From an uncultured Bacteroidota bacterium (GTDB lineage Bacteria > Bacteroidota > Bacteroidia > UKL13-3), in contig CAISTO010000063.1 of assembly GCA_903888395.1 (NCBI GenBank), positions 1-20,810 of the forward strand: DNA of 20,810 bases. Reading direction: 5' to 3'. Position 1 is the first letter of the stretch, and every line of letters starts with the position of its first letter. Position numbers and translations under genes: made by a program. The notes below the pieces were generated by a model. It was not told the DNA's origin. It was given only the letters and a program-made list of their open reading frames with translations, and made no database searches. This document shows, piece after piece, positions 1-5,866 of this stretch.

Positions 1-26
1 ATTGCGGCTATAACAATTTGAAAATC

Positions 27-1490
27 ATGGAAAAATTTGAACTAAATAATAAAAAAGTAATCAACTCATGGGCCATGTACGATTGGGCTAATTCTGTGTT
101 TTCATTGACGATTGCCACTGCTATTTTCCCTATTTATTTTAATAAAATGTGTAAAACCGCTTCTGTAGCACAAGGAGGTTTACAAGACGGAATTTACTAT
201 TTAAATTTTTGGGGAATGAAAGTAGTAGGGGCCGAATTGTATTCATTTGTAGTTTCTGCAGGTTTTTTAATTGTAGCTTTTTTAAGTCCTTTTTTGTCTG
301 GAATTGCAGATTTTAAACACAATAAAAAATTCTTTTTAAAAGTATTTTGTTACATGGGTGCTGCAAGTTGCATTGGCATGTATTTTTTTACCGCTGATAC
401 CATTGGATTGGGTGTTGTTTTGTTCATGTTAAGTTTAGTTGGTTTTGCAGGTAGTTTAGTTTTTTATAATGCTTTTTTACCTGAAATAGCTAGTGAAGAT
501 ATGCTTGATAAAGTAAGTGCTAAAGGTTTTTCAATGGGATATATTGGAAGTGTTATTTTATTAATTATTAATTTAATGACTATCATGATTCCTGAATTAT
601 TTTTCCCTGTTCAAGCTAAAATAACGGAGTTAATGGCTGCCAATCCTTCATTAACAAACGAACTTGCTACTGAAGAAGCTAAAGGTTTTTATGCTGGAAT
701 AGCTACTCGTCTATCCTTTGTATCAGTTGGAATTTGGTGGGCGGGTTTTGCTCAAATTATGTTTAAAAATGTGCCTGAAATTCATTCAGAAAAAACACAC
801 GAAGGAAATTTATTAAGTAAAGGTTTTGATGAGTTGAAAAAAGTTTTGGTACAAGTAAAACAACAACCTACTATGTTAAAATATTTATTGGGTTTTTTCT
901 TTACAAGTATGGGTGTTCAAACTGTCATGTATGTAGCCAGTTTATTTGGTGAAGAAGAGTTACATTTGGGAACTGCAGTTTTAATTGGTACTATTTTGGT
1001 GATTCAATTAATAGCTATTTTAGGTGCATGGGCTTTTTCAAGAATTTCGGCTGCCATTGGCAATATTTACACTTTAATTATTACCATTTCTGTTTGGATT
1101 GTAATTTGTTTTTTAGCTTATTCAATCAGAGATACGCCAGAATTTTATAACATAGGTGGCATGGAAATAAAAAGAGTAATTATACATTTTATGGGTTTAG
1201 GTGCATTGGTTGGAATAGTAATGGGCGGAATTCAATCCATGTTTAGAAGCACTTACGCAAAATTAATTCCTGAAAACACAGAAGATACTGCATCATTCTT
1301 TAGTTTTTACGATGTTTGTGAAAAATTTGCCATTGTGTTGGGAACATTTAGTTATGGTTTAATAAATGGAAAGACACATAGTATGCGTCTTTCAGTAGTA
1401 GCCTTAGCCATTTATTTCTTCATAGGTTTACTATTTATTGTTCAAATTAAAAACTTTAAAAGTTATTCAACTGAAAAGGCATCATTGTAA
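27..1490 (+). CDS. MFS transporter, UMF1 / Atg22-like family
   Basis: Polytopic inner-membrane protein of about 487 residues with roughly a dozen hydrophobic segments. The N-terminal signature SWAMYDWANSVFSLTI is characteristic of the bacterial UMF1 branch of the major facilitator superfamily, which is related to the yeast vacuolar effluxer Atg22. The substrate is unknown for most bacterial members. I start the gene at the ATG at 27; an in-frame TTG at 18 would add three residues but has nothing in its favour. No Shine-Dalgarno is visible, as is usual in Bacteroidota. The stop is 12 nt before the next gene, so the two are probably co-transcribed. The promoter lies outside the window. Family assignment is firm; transported compound cannot be inferred. 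Confidence 0.88.
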   Translation: MEKFELNNKKVINSWAMYDWANSVFSLTIATAIFPIYFNKMCKTASVAQGGLQDGIYYLNFWGMKVVGAELYSFVVSAGFLIVAFLSPFLSGIADFKHNKKFFLKVFCYMGAASCIGMYFFTADTIGLGVVLFMLSLVGFAGSLVFYNAFLPEIASEDMLDKVSAKGFSMGYIGSVILLIINLMTIMIPELFFPVQAKITELMAANPSLTNELATEEAKGFYAGIATRLSFVSVGIWWAGFAQIMFKNVPEIHSEKTHEGNLLSKGFDELKKVLVQVKQQPTMLKYLLGFFFTSMGVQTVMYVASLFGEEELHLGTAVLIGTILVIQLIAILGAWAFSRISAAIGNIYTLIITISVWIVICFLAYSIRDTPEFYNIGGMEIKRVIIHFMGLGALVGIVMGGIQSMFRSTYAKLIPENTEDTASFFSFYDVCEKFAIVLGTFSYGLINGKTHSMRLSVVALAIYFFIGLLFIVQIKNFKSYSTEKASL

Positions 1491-1502
1491 AAATATATTT
1501 AA

Positions 1503-2222
1503 ATGAAAGTAGATTTATTTATTCCTTGTTTTATTGATCAATTTAATCCTCAAACAGGATTTAATATGGTGAAAGTGCTTGAAAAAGCAGGCTGTCAGGT
1601 TAATTATAATATTGAACAAACTTGTTGTGGTTTGTCGGCATTTAACGCAGGCCAATGGGATGAAGCTAGACAAGTAAGTGAAAAACTTTTGAATGAAATT
1701 ACGCCAGATAGAAACTTAGTTTGTGGTGGAACTGCTTGTGCTGGAATGATTAGAAATTCTTATGATTTATTATTTCAAAATTCTTCTTATCATAATAAAT
1801 TTAGGCAGTTACAAAAACGCACATTTGAGTTAAGTGAATTTTTGGTTGATGTACTTCATATTGAAACATTAGGTGCTAAATTCAATGGCAAAGCCATTTT
1901 TATGGATACTTGTACGGGTTTGAATGGATGTAATGTAAAAGTACAACCTCGTATACTTTTAGAACAGGTAGAAGGATTAGAATTAGTAGAAATAAATAGC
2001 CAAGATGAATGTTGTGGATTTGGTGGAAGCTTTGCTGTTACCAATCCTGAACTTTCTGTTCATATGGGAATTAAAAAGCTAGATTCCTTTAAAGAAACGG
2101 GTGTTCAAAATATTATTTCTACAGATTATAGTTGCCTTATTCACCTTAAAAGTATTGCAGAAACAAAAGGATATAACTTTACTTTTTTACACATTGCCGA
2201 TGTGTTGGCAAGCGGACTTTAG
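1503..2222 (+). CDS. LutA/YkgE-like (Fe-S)-binding CCG-domain protein
   Basis: A 239-residue soluble protein with two cysteine-rich CCG domains. The first has C9, C41-C42-G43 and C79 in a CGGTACAGM segment; the second has C137 in DTCTGLNG, C170-C171-G172 in CCGFGG and C211 in DYSCL. This is the layout of LutA/YkgE and of heterodisulfide-reductase-type CCG subunits, which bind Fe-S clusters and pass electrons during lactate or glycolate oxidation. In most LutA proteins the segment around C137 reads close to D-x-C-H; here a Thr replaces the His. No lutB or lutC lies beside it, so the partner proteins must be elsewhere or the role differs. It follows the MFS gene by 12 nt and is probably in its operon. 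Confidence 0.85.
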   Translation: MKVDLFIPCFIDQFNPQTGFNMVKVLEKAGCQVNYNIEQTCCGLSAFNAGQWDEARQVSEKLLNEITPDRNLVCGGTACAGMIRNSYDLLFQNSSYHNKFRQLQKRTFELSEFLVDVLHIETLGAKFNGKAIFMDTCTGLNGCNVKVQPRILLEQVEGLELVEINSQDECCGFGGSFAVTNPELSVHMGIKKLDSFKETGVQNIISTDYSCLIHLKSIAETKGYNFTFLHIADVLASGL

Positions 2223-2320
2223 TTCAGTCATTTATTTTAATGCTATAATTATTCTATGATTCTCATTAATCATTCTTGAATAAATCCAGATGAAATAGAA
2301 GAAACGGATTTTGATTCAGT

Positions 2321-2375
2321 ATACGGCAAAAGGATTGCAGTTAATTAAGCCTGCAATGGCTTAAAAGTTCCGTAT
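2321..2375. repeat. Nested inverted repeat (structured element)
   Basis: ATACGG at 2321-2326 pairs with CCGTAT at 2370-2375. Inside it, ATTGCAG at 2334-2340 pairs with CTGCAAT at 2351-2357 around a 10-nt loop. The two stems are separated by internal loops of 7 and 12 nt. There is no T-tract after it, so it is a poor terminator. It could be a structured RNA or a relic of a REP-like element. Confidence 0.5.
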
Positions 2376-2456
2376 GAACGTAACATTTTGTAAAAGGGGT
2401 TTTAACCATTAAAAAAAACCTTTTGCACGAAAACCTCTATTATTTAAAAATAACCT

Positions 2457-2487
2457 TTTGGTAGATGGGTGCTAAATAATAAATTTG
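2457..2487 (+). promoter_or_regulatory. Bacteroidota-type promoter (TTTG-N19-TAnnTTTG)
   Basis: TTTG at 2457-2460 and TAAATTTG at 2480-2487 are separated by exactly 19 nt. Both boxes match the -33/-7 consensus of the Bacteroidota primary sigma factor. Transcription would start near 2494, giving a leader of about 34 nt before the ATG at 2528. It would drive the membrane protein gene and the overlapping dapF. Confidence 0.7.
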
Positions 2488-2527
2488 CTAGTATCAAAAC
2501 TAAATTGAAATTTGCGCAATAATTTAA

Positions 2528-3448
2528 ATGCAACACGATAAACATACTTATTACTTCGAAAAATACTTGCGCAAAGAAATGTCGCGCGAGGAGAAAGAAG
2601 CATTTGAAATAAAATTAAATAATGATATTGATTTTAAGTCAAACTTTACTGAGTATGCGTTGAATCATGAAAAAATTAAAAAAGCTGAATTAGCAGATTA
2701 TTACGACAAAGAAATTATTCCCGATAAACCTAAAAACTACGCATGGGTTTGGGTATTATTTTCAGTTCTAGGTTTGGTTTTAATTGTAGATTATTACGCA
2801 AACCAAAAGTACAACGAAGATCAAAAGGCTAATCAAACCTATAAAGAAGCATTTGTGAGTAGGTTTAAAAGTGCTTTTGTGGAGCCATTTAAAAAAATAA
2901 CTTTTAAAGATAAAAACATTAATACAAATAACCAGCAAACTACCATTAGTGCTGACGAAAATAGGGGAGATGTGTATGATGAAATTGCTGATTCCGCTAA
3001 CATAGCATTGATTGATTCTGGTATTATTGAAGGGAAAATAATTCAACAATACCAGCAGTTAATGAATGATAAAAATTCACTTTCAAATAAAGACATATTT
3101 TTAAATGACAGCTTAATGTTAGTGATTGAATTAGAAAAATTCAAAGAGAAATATAGACTTATAAAAAGTTCTACAGATAGTATTTTAAATGATAGCATAG
3201 TTACCAAATTAGCTTTTCAATCATTGGTAAAACAAAACGGAAATTTGAAGCCAATTTTTGTTGAATTTTGGCAATCGTTGGTTGGGTTTTCTGGTTACCA
3301 ATTCACAGGAAAAAAACTCATTATTTACGGAATTCAAAATCCATTTGATGTTTTTATTTTAAAGCAAAACACCAATTATATACTTCATACTAAATGGGGT
3401 GAAACTGCTTTGGAACCAGATAATTTATTACACAAACTTGAAAATTAA
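2528..3448 (+). CDS. Hypothetical one-helix membrane protein with anti-sigma-like N-terminus
   Basis: I do not recognise the full 306-residue protein. The N-terminal 50 residues (YFEKYLRKEMSREEKEAFE and onward) resemble the short helical segment, without zinc ligands, that opens many Bacteroidota anti-sigma-like and TPR membrane proteins: a 'Y-L-x(3)-S-x-E-E' helix followed by an acidic 'D-x-x-F' stretch. One transmembrane helix lies at about residues 71-90 (WVWVLFSVLGLVLIVDYY). The remaining 215 residues are predicted periplasmic, Asn/Lys-rich and without a motif I know. The gene starts 41 nt after the -7 box of a consensus promoter and its last 11 nt overlap dapF, so the two are translationally close. 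No sigma-factor gene is next to it, so an anti-sigma role is only a resemblance. Confidence 0.7.
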   Translation: MQHDKHTYYFEKYLRKEMSREEKEAFEIKLNNDIDFKSNFTEYALNHEKIKKAELADYYDKEIIPDKPKNYAWVWVLFSVLGLVLIVDYYANQKYNEDQKANQTYKEAFVSRFKSAFVEPFKKITFKDKNINTNNQQTTISADENRGDVYDEIADSANIALIDSGIIEGKIIQQYQQLMNDKNSLSNKDIFLNDSLMLVIELEKFKEKYRLIKSSTDSILNDSIVTKLAFQSLVKQNGNLKPIFVEFWQSLVGFSGYQFTGKKLIIYGIQNPFDVFILKQNTNYILHTKWGETALEPDNLLHKLEN

Positions 3449-4226
3449 ATTTTACAAATACCAAGGAACAGGTAACGATTTTATCATGATAGATGATAGA
3501 AACAAAACATTTGATGCCAATAACCAAAAGCTCATTGAAAGCATGTGCGACAGGCGTTTTGGAATTGGTGCTGATGGTTTAATTTTATTGCAAAGCCATG
3601 AAAATGCAGATTTTTATATGCAATATTTTAACAGCGATGGACGCGAAAGTTCTATGTGTGGAAATGGTGGAAGGTGCATTGCTCAATTTGCAAAAGACTT
3701 GAGCATAGTAAATGAAACAGCGTCTTTTTTTGCCATAGATGGAGAACATACTGCCAATTATGAAAATGGTTTGGTGAGCCTTCAAATGATGAATATAAAT
3801 CAAGTTGAAAATAGAGAAAATCATGTTTTTGTTTTAAATACTGGATCACCTCATTTTGTTCAGTTTTTTGACCAAGATGTAGATTCAATTGACTTAGTTG
3901 CTGAGGCAAAAAAAATTAGGTATAACAGTGAATTTGCTGCTAATGGAATCAATGTAAATTTTGTTTCTATACATCATGAAGTTTTAAAAGTTAGAACTTA
4001 TGAACGTGGGGTTGAAGATGAAACTTTTAGTTGTGGAACGGGAGTTACTGCTACCGCAATTGCTTATAATTTATATAAAAAAGATGATGTTACGAAACAT
4101 CATTTCCAAATTCAAACCAAAGGAGGAAACCTTTCGGTTAATTATTTGTTTAATGAAAATAAATACACAAATGTATTTTTACAAGGACCAGCCAAATTTG
4201 TTTTTGATGGTGAAATAGAATTTTAA
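3438..4226 (+). CDS. dapF: Diaminopimelate epimerase
   Basis: Converts LL- to meso-diaminopimelate in the cytoplasm, the last step before lysine and a building block of peptidoglycan. The two catalytic cysteines are present: C74 in SSMCGNGGRC and C199 in FSCGTGVTA, with the N-terminal GTGNDF and the RFGIGADG segment. I choose the TTG at 3438 (M-K-I-K-F-Y-K-Y-Q-G-T-G-N-D-F), giving 262 residues, the usual length; a GTG at 3399 would add 13 residues with no family counterpart. This start overlaps the end of the upstream gene by 11 nt, which suggests translational coupling. The stop codon is only 4 nt before the first palindromic unit of the repeat array, and no ordinary terminator is seen. Confidence 0.95.
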   Translation: MKIKFYKYQGTGNDFIMIDDRNKTFDANNQKLIESMCDRRFGIGADGLILLQSHENADFYMQYFNSDGRESSMCGNGGRCIAQFAKDLSIVNETASFFAIDGEHTANYENGLVSLQMMNINQVENRENHVFVLNTGSPHFVQFFDQDVDSIDLVAEAKKIRYNSEFAANGINVNFVSIHHEVLKVRTYERGVEDETFSCGTGVTATAIAYNLYKKDDVTKHHFQIQTKGGNLSVNYLFNENKYTNVFLQGPAKFVFDGEIEF

Positions 4227-4230
4227 AAAT

Positions 4231-4428
4231 ATGAACCGAGCCGCTGGCTCTTTTTGGTTTATTTGGCATTTTTCAACGGGTTAAAACCCGTTGTTATAAA
4301 ATAACCGAGCCTATGGCTCTATAAAAAATGAAGAAGCAAACAAGAGCCGTAGGCTCGTAACATATATTAGCAACGGGTTTCAACCCGTTGAAAAAAAAAT
4401 GAAATAAGTAAACAAGAGCCGTAGGCTC
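4231..4428. repeat. Repeat unit 1 (complete)
   Basis: Six palindromes in the order 13-20-13, spacer, 13-20-13. The left half (4238-4319) and right half (4344-4428) are imperfect reverse complements of each other, so the unit is itself a long inverted repeat that could fold into one branched hairpin. The loop bases mark the arm: left 13-mers have GCT or TAT, right ones GTA; the left 20-mer has AA and the right one TC. Confidence 0.9.
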
Positions 4429-4503
4429 GACACATATAAAAAAAAATAGTAAAATTTGGCACAAAAATATTTTTGACCAAATTAATTAAAAGCTTTAAAA
4501 AAA
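4429..4503. repeat. Linker between repeat units 1 and 2
   Basis: A 75-nt A/T-rich linker. It opens with the leader motif (gacacat...aaaatag), then carries AATTTGG...CCAAATT inverted arms, and ends in aaagctttaaaaaaa before the next unit. A near copy lies between units 4 and 5 at 5501-5574. tnpA occupies the place of the linker's middle part between units 2 and 3. Confidence 0.8.
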
Positions 4504-4701
4504 ATGAACCGAGCCGCTGGCTCTCTTTGGTTTATTTGGCATTTTTCAACGGGTTAAAACCCGTTGTTATAAAATAACCGAGCCGCTGGCTCTATAACAA
4601 ATGAAGAAACAAACAAGAGCCGTAAGCTCGTAACATATATTAGCAACGGGTTTCAACCCGTTGAAAAAAAAATGAAATAAGTAAACAAGAGCCGTAGGCT
4701 C
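4504..4701. repeat. Repeat unit 2 (complete), left flank of tnpA
   Basis: Same six-palindrome plan as unit 1, offset by 273 nt and nearly identical to it. Changes include the second 13-mer loop (GCT in place of TAT) and one arm mismatch in the 13-mer at 4617. Its last 13-mer (4689-4701) is followed by the 22-nt leader that runs up to the tnpA start codon. Confidence 0.9.
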
Positions 4702-4723
4702 GACACATTTTAAGAAAAATAGA

Positions 4724-5185
4724 ATGGCAAACACATATCATCAAATATATTTGCAAACAGTATTTGCTGTTAAATATAGAAAAGCACAAATTAATGCTGA
4801 TTGGAAAAACCAATTTTTTTCTGTGATTGGAAATTTAATTAATGAGAACAATTGTAAAAATATTATTGTAAATGGAGTTGAAGACCATGTCCATTGTTTT
4901 TTTTCGTTAAAACCTGTGGTTTCAGTTTCAGAATTAATGAAAACAGTTAAAGCAAAATCATCAAAATATATAAACGACCATGATTTAACTAAAGAAAGAT
5001 TTGAATGGCAAGAAGGTTATGGAGTTTTTTCATACAGTCAATCGCAAATTGACAATGTTTATAAATATATTTTAAATCAAGAGGAGCATCACAAAAAACA
5101 AAATTTTAAAAGTGAATATTTGCAATTATTAAATAGTTTTAAAATTGATTACGATGAAAAGTATTTGTTTCATGATTTGATATAA
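4724..5185 (+). CDS. tnpA: IS200/IS605-type Y1 (HUH) transposase TnpA
   Basis: A 153-residue single-domain protein of the HUH Y1 transposase family, which cuts and joins single-stranded DNA next to short hairpins. The metal-binding HUH pair is H55-V56-H57 (GVEDHVHCFF). The likely nucleophile is Y115 in the helix KYILNQEEHH, with Q119 nearby. Length fits intact TnpA, and no frameshift or stop is seen, so it may be active. There is no tnpB or tnpC gene. It lies inside a palindrome array with unit 2 ending 22 nt upstream and unit 3 starting 4 nt downstream. That setting resembles REP-associated tyrosine transposases (RAYTs), although its sequence looks more like the ordinary short IS200-type proteins common in Bacteroidota. 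The palindromes are its probable recognition sites. Confidence 0.9.
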   Translation: MANTYHQIYLQTVFAVKYRKAQINADWKNQFFSVIGNLINENNCKNIIVNGVEDHVHCFFSLKPVVSVSELMKTVKAKSSKYINDHDLTKERFEWQEGYGVFSYSQSQIDNVYKYILNQEEHHKKQNFKSEYLQLLNSFKIDYDEKYLFHDLI

Positions 5186-5189
5186 AAAA

Positions 5190-5280
5190 ATGGAACGAGC
5201 CGCTGGCTCTCTGGTTTTTACGCGATATCTTTTCAACGGGTTAAAACCCGTTGCTATAAAATAAACCGAGCCGATGGCTC
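5190..5280. repeat. Repeat unit 3 (left half only), right flank of tnpA
   Basis: Holds the left-half series 13-20-13 (5197, 5234, 5268) and then stops. After 5280 the sequence goes straight into the linker end (aaagctttaaaaaaatgg) and unit 4. The right half has been lost, most simply by deletion between the A-rich tracts. The stretch between the first two palindromes (ctggtttttacgcgatatct) also differs from the other units. Confidence 0.85.
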
Positions 5281-5301
5281 TTTAAAAAAAGCTTTAAAAA
5301 A

Positions 5302-5500
5302 ATGGAACGAGCCGCTGGCTCTCTTTGGTTTATTTGGCATACTTTCAACGGGTTAAAACCCGTTGTTACAAAATAACAGAGCCGCTGGCTCTATAACAAA
5401 TGAAGAAGCAAACAAGAGCCGTAGGCTCGACAGATATTGTAACAACGGGTTTTAACCCGTTGAAAAAAAAACGAAATTAGCAAAAAAGAGCCGTAGGCTT
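5302..5500. repeat. Repeat unit 4 (complete)
   Basis: Full 13-20-13 / 13-20-13 unit. Its right half differs from units 1 and 2: the text between the last three palindromes (gacagatattgtaa and aacgaaattagcaaaaaa) matches instead the extra half-unit just before ispG at 5774-5844. The last 13-mer (5488) has one arm mismatch. Confidence 0.88.
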
Positions 5501-5574
5501 GACACATTTTAAGGAAAATAGTAAAATTTGGCACAACAATTTTATTGACCAAATTAATTAAAAGCTTTAAAAAA
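5501..5574. repeat. Linker between repeat units 4 and 5
   Basis: Near copy of the linker at 4429-4503. It starts with the same leader as the one before tnpA and ispG (gacacattttaaggaaaatag) but continues into taaaatttggcac instead of a start codon, and ends in aaagctttaaaaaa. Confidence 0.8.
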
Positions 5575-5844
5575 ATGGAACGAGCCGCTGGCTCTCTTTG
5601 GTTTATATGGCATTTTTTAACGGGTTAAAACCCGTTGTTATAAAATAAACCTAGCCTATGGCTCTATAAAAAATGAAGAAGCAAACAAGAGCCGTAGGCT
5701 CGTAACATATATTAGCAACGGGTTTCAACCCGTTGAAAAAAAAATGAAATAAGTAAATAAGAGCCGTAGGCTCGACAGATATTGTAACAACGGGTTTCAA
5801 CCCGTTGAAAAAAAACGAAATTAACAAATAAGAGCCGTAGGCTC
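5575..5844. repeat. Repeat unit 5 plus an extra right half
   Basis: A complete unit (5575-5773) with two decayed palindromes (5618 and 5652 each have one arm change), then a second right half (20-mer at 5788, 13-mer at 5832). The extra half is nearly identical to the right half of unit 4 (5429-5521), so one of them arose by duplication of the other. Confidence 0.88.
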
Positions 5845-5866
5845 GACACATTTTAAGGAGAATAGA
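5845..5866 (+). promoter_or_regulatory. Repeat-derived ribosome-binding leader of ispG
   Basis: The 22 nt before the ispG ATG match the 22 nt before the tnpA ATG (4702-4723) at 20 positions, and match the leader at 5501-5521. The two differences turn AAGAAA into AAGGAG (5855-5860), a textbook Shine-Dalgarno 6 nt from the start codon. Strong Shine-Dalgarno sequences are rare in Bacteroidota and absent from most genes here. No TTTG/TAnnTTTG promoter is visible in the array before ispG. Confidence 0.7.

Larger units (their letters stand above)
2223..2527. other. 305-base intergenic stretch with inverted repeats and a promoter
   Basis: No coding sequence is visible on either strand. It holds a nested inverted repeat at 2321-2375, a smaller hairpin-like A/T-rich stretch at 2392-2424 (AAAAGG pairing with CCTTTT, enclosing GGTTTTAACC), and a consensus Bacteroidota promoter at 2457-2487 that serves the next gene. 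No clear Rho-independent terminator for the LutA-like gene is seen. Confidence 0.6.
4231..5866. repeat. REP/BIME-like palindromic array filling the dapF-ispG gap
   Basis: Apart from tnpA, this whole stretch is built of two palindromes. The 13-nt type, GAGCC-N3-GGCTC, occurs 19 times: 4238, 4307, 4344, 4416, 4511, 4580, 4617, 4689, 5197, 5268, 5309, 5379, 5416, 5488, 5582, 5652, 5689, 5761 and 5832 (16 with perfect arms; 4617, 5488 and 5652 each have one change). The 20-nt type, CAACGGGTT-N2-AACCCGTTG, occurs 10 times: 4274, 4371, 4547, 4644, 5234, 5346, 5443, 5618, 5716 and 5788. They alternate in the order short-long-short / short-long-short. The first P1 palindrome recurs 273 nt later both left (4238 to 4511) and right (5309 to 5582) of tnpA. 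The array begins 4 nt after the dapF stop and runs to the ispG start codon. Confidence 0.93.

Noticed and set aside
1503..2222. Complete lactate utilisation operon (lutABC)
   Set aside because: Only the LutA-like gene is present; the neighbours are an MFS transporter and unrelated genes.
4000..4218. 72-residue ORF in another frame of dapF
   Set aside because: Shadow of dapF; no start context and no motif.
4371..4398. Reading the 20-nt palindromes as Rho-independent terminators
   Set aside because: On the + strand the right-half stems are followed by A-runs, not T-runs, and the left-half stems have their T-run in front. The orientation is wrong for termination in either direction.
4231..5866. 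CRISPR array
   Set aside because: The repeats are short palindromes of two kinds in symmetric units, the sequences between them are also repeated and not unique, and no cas genes are present.
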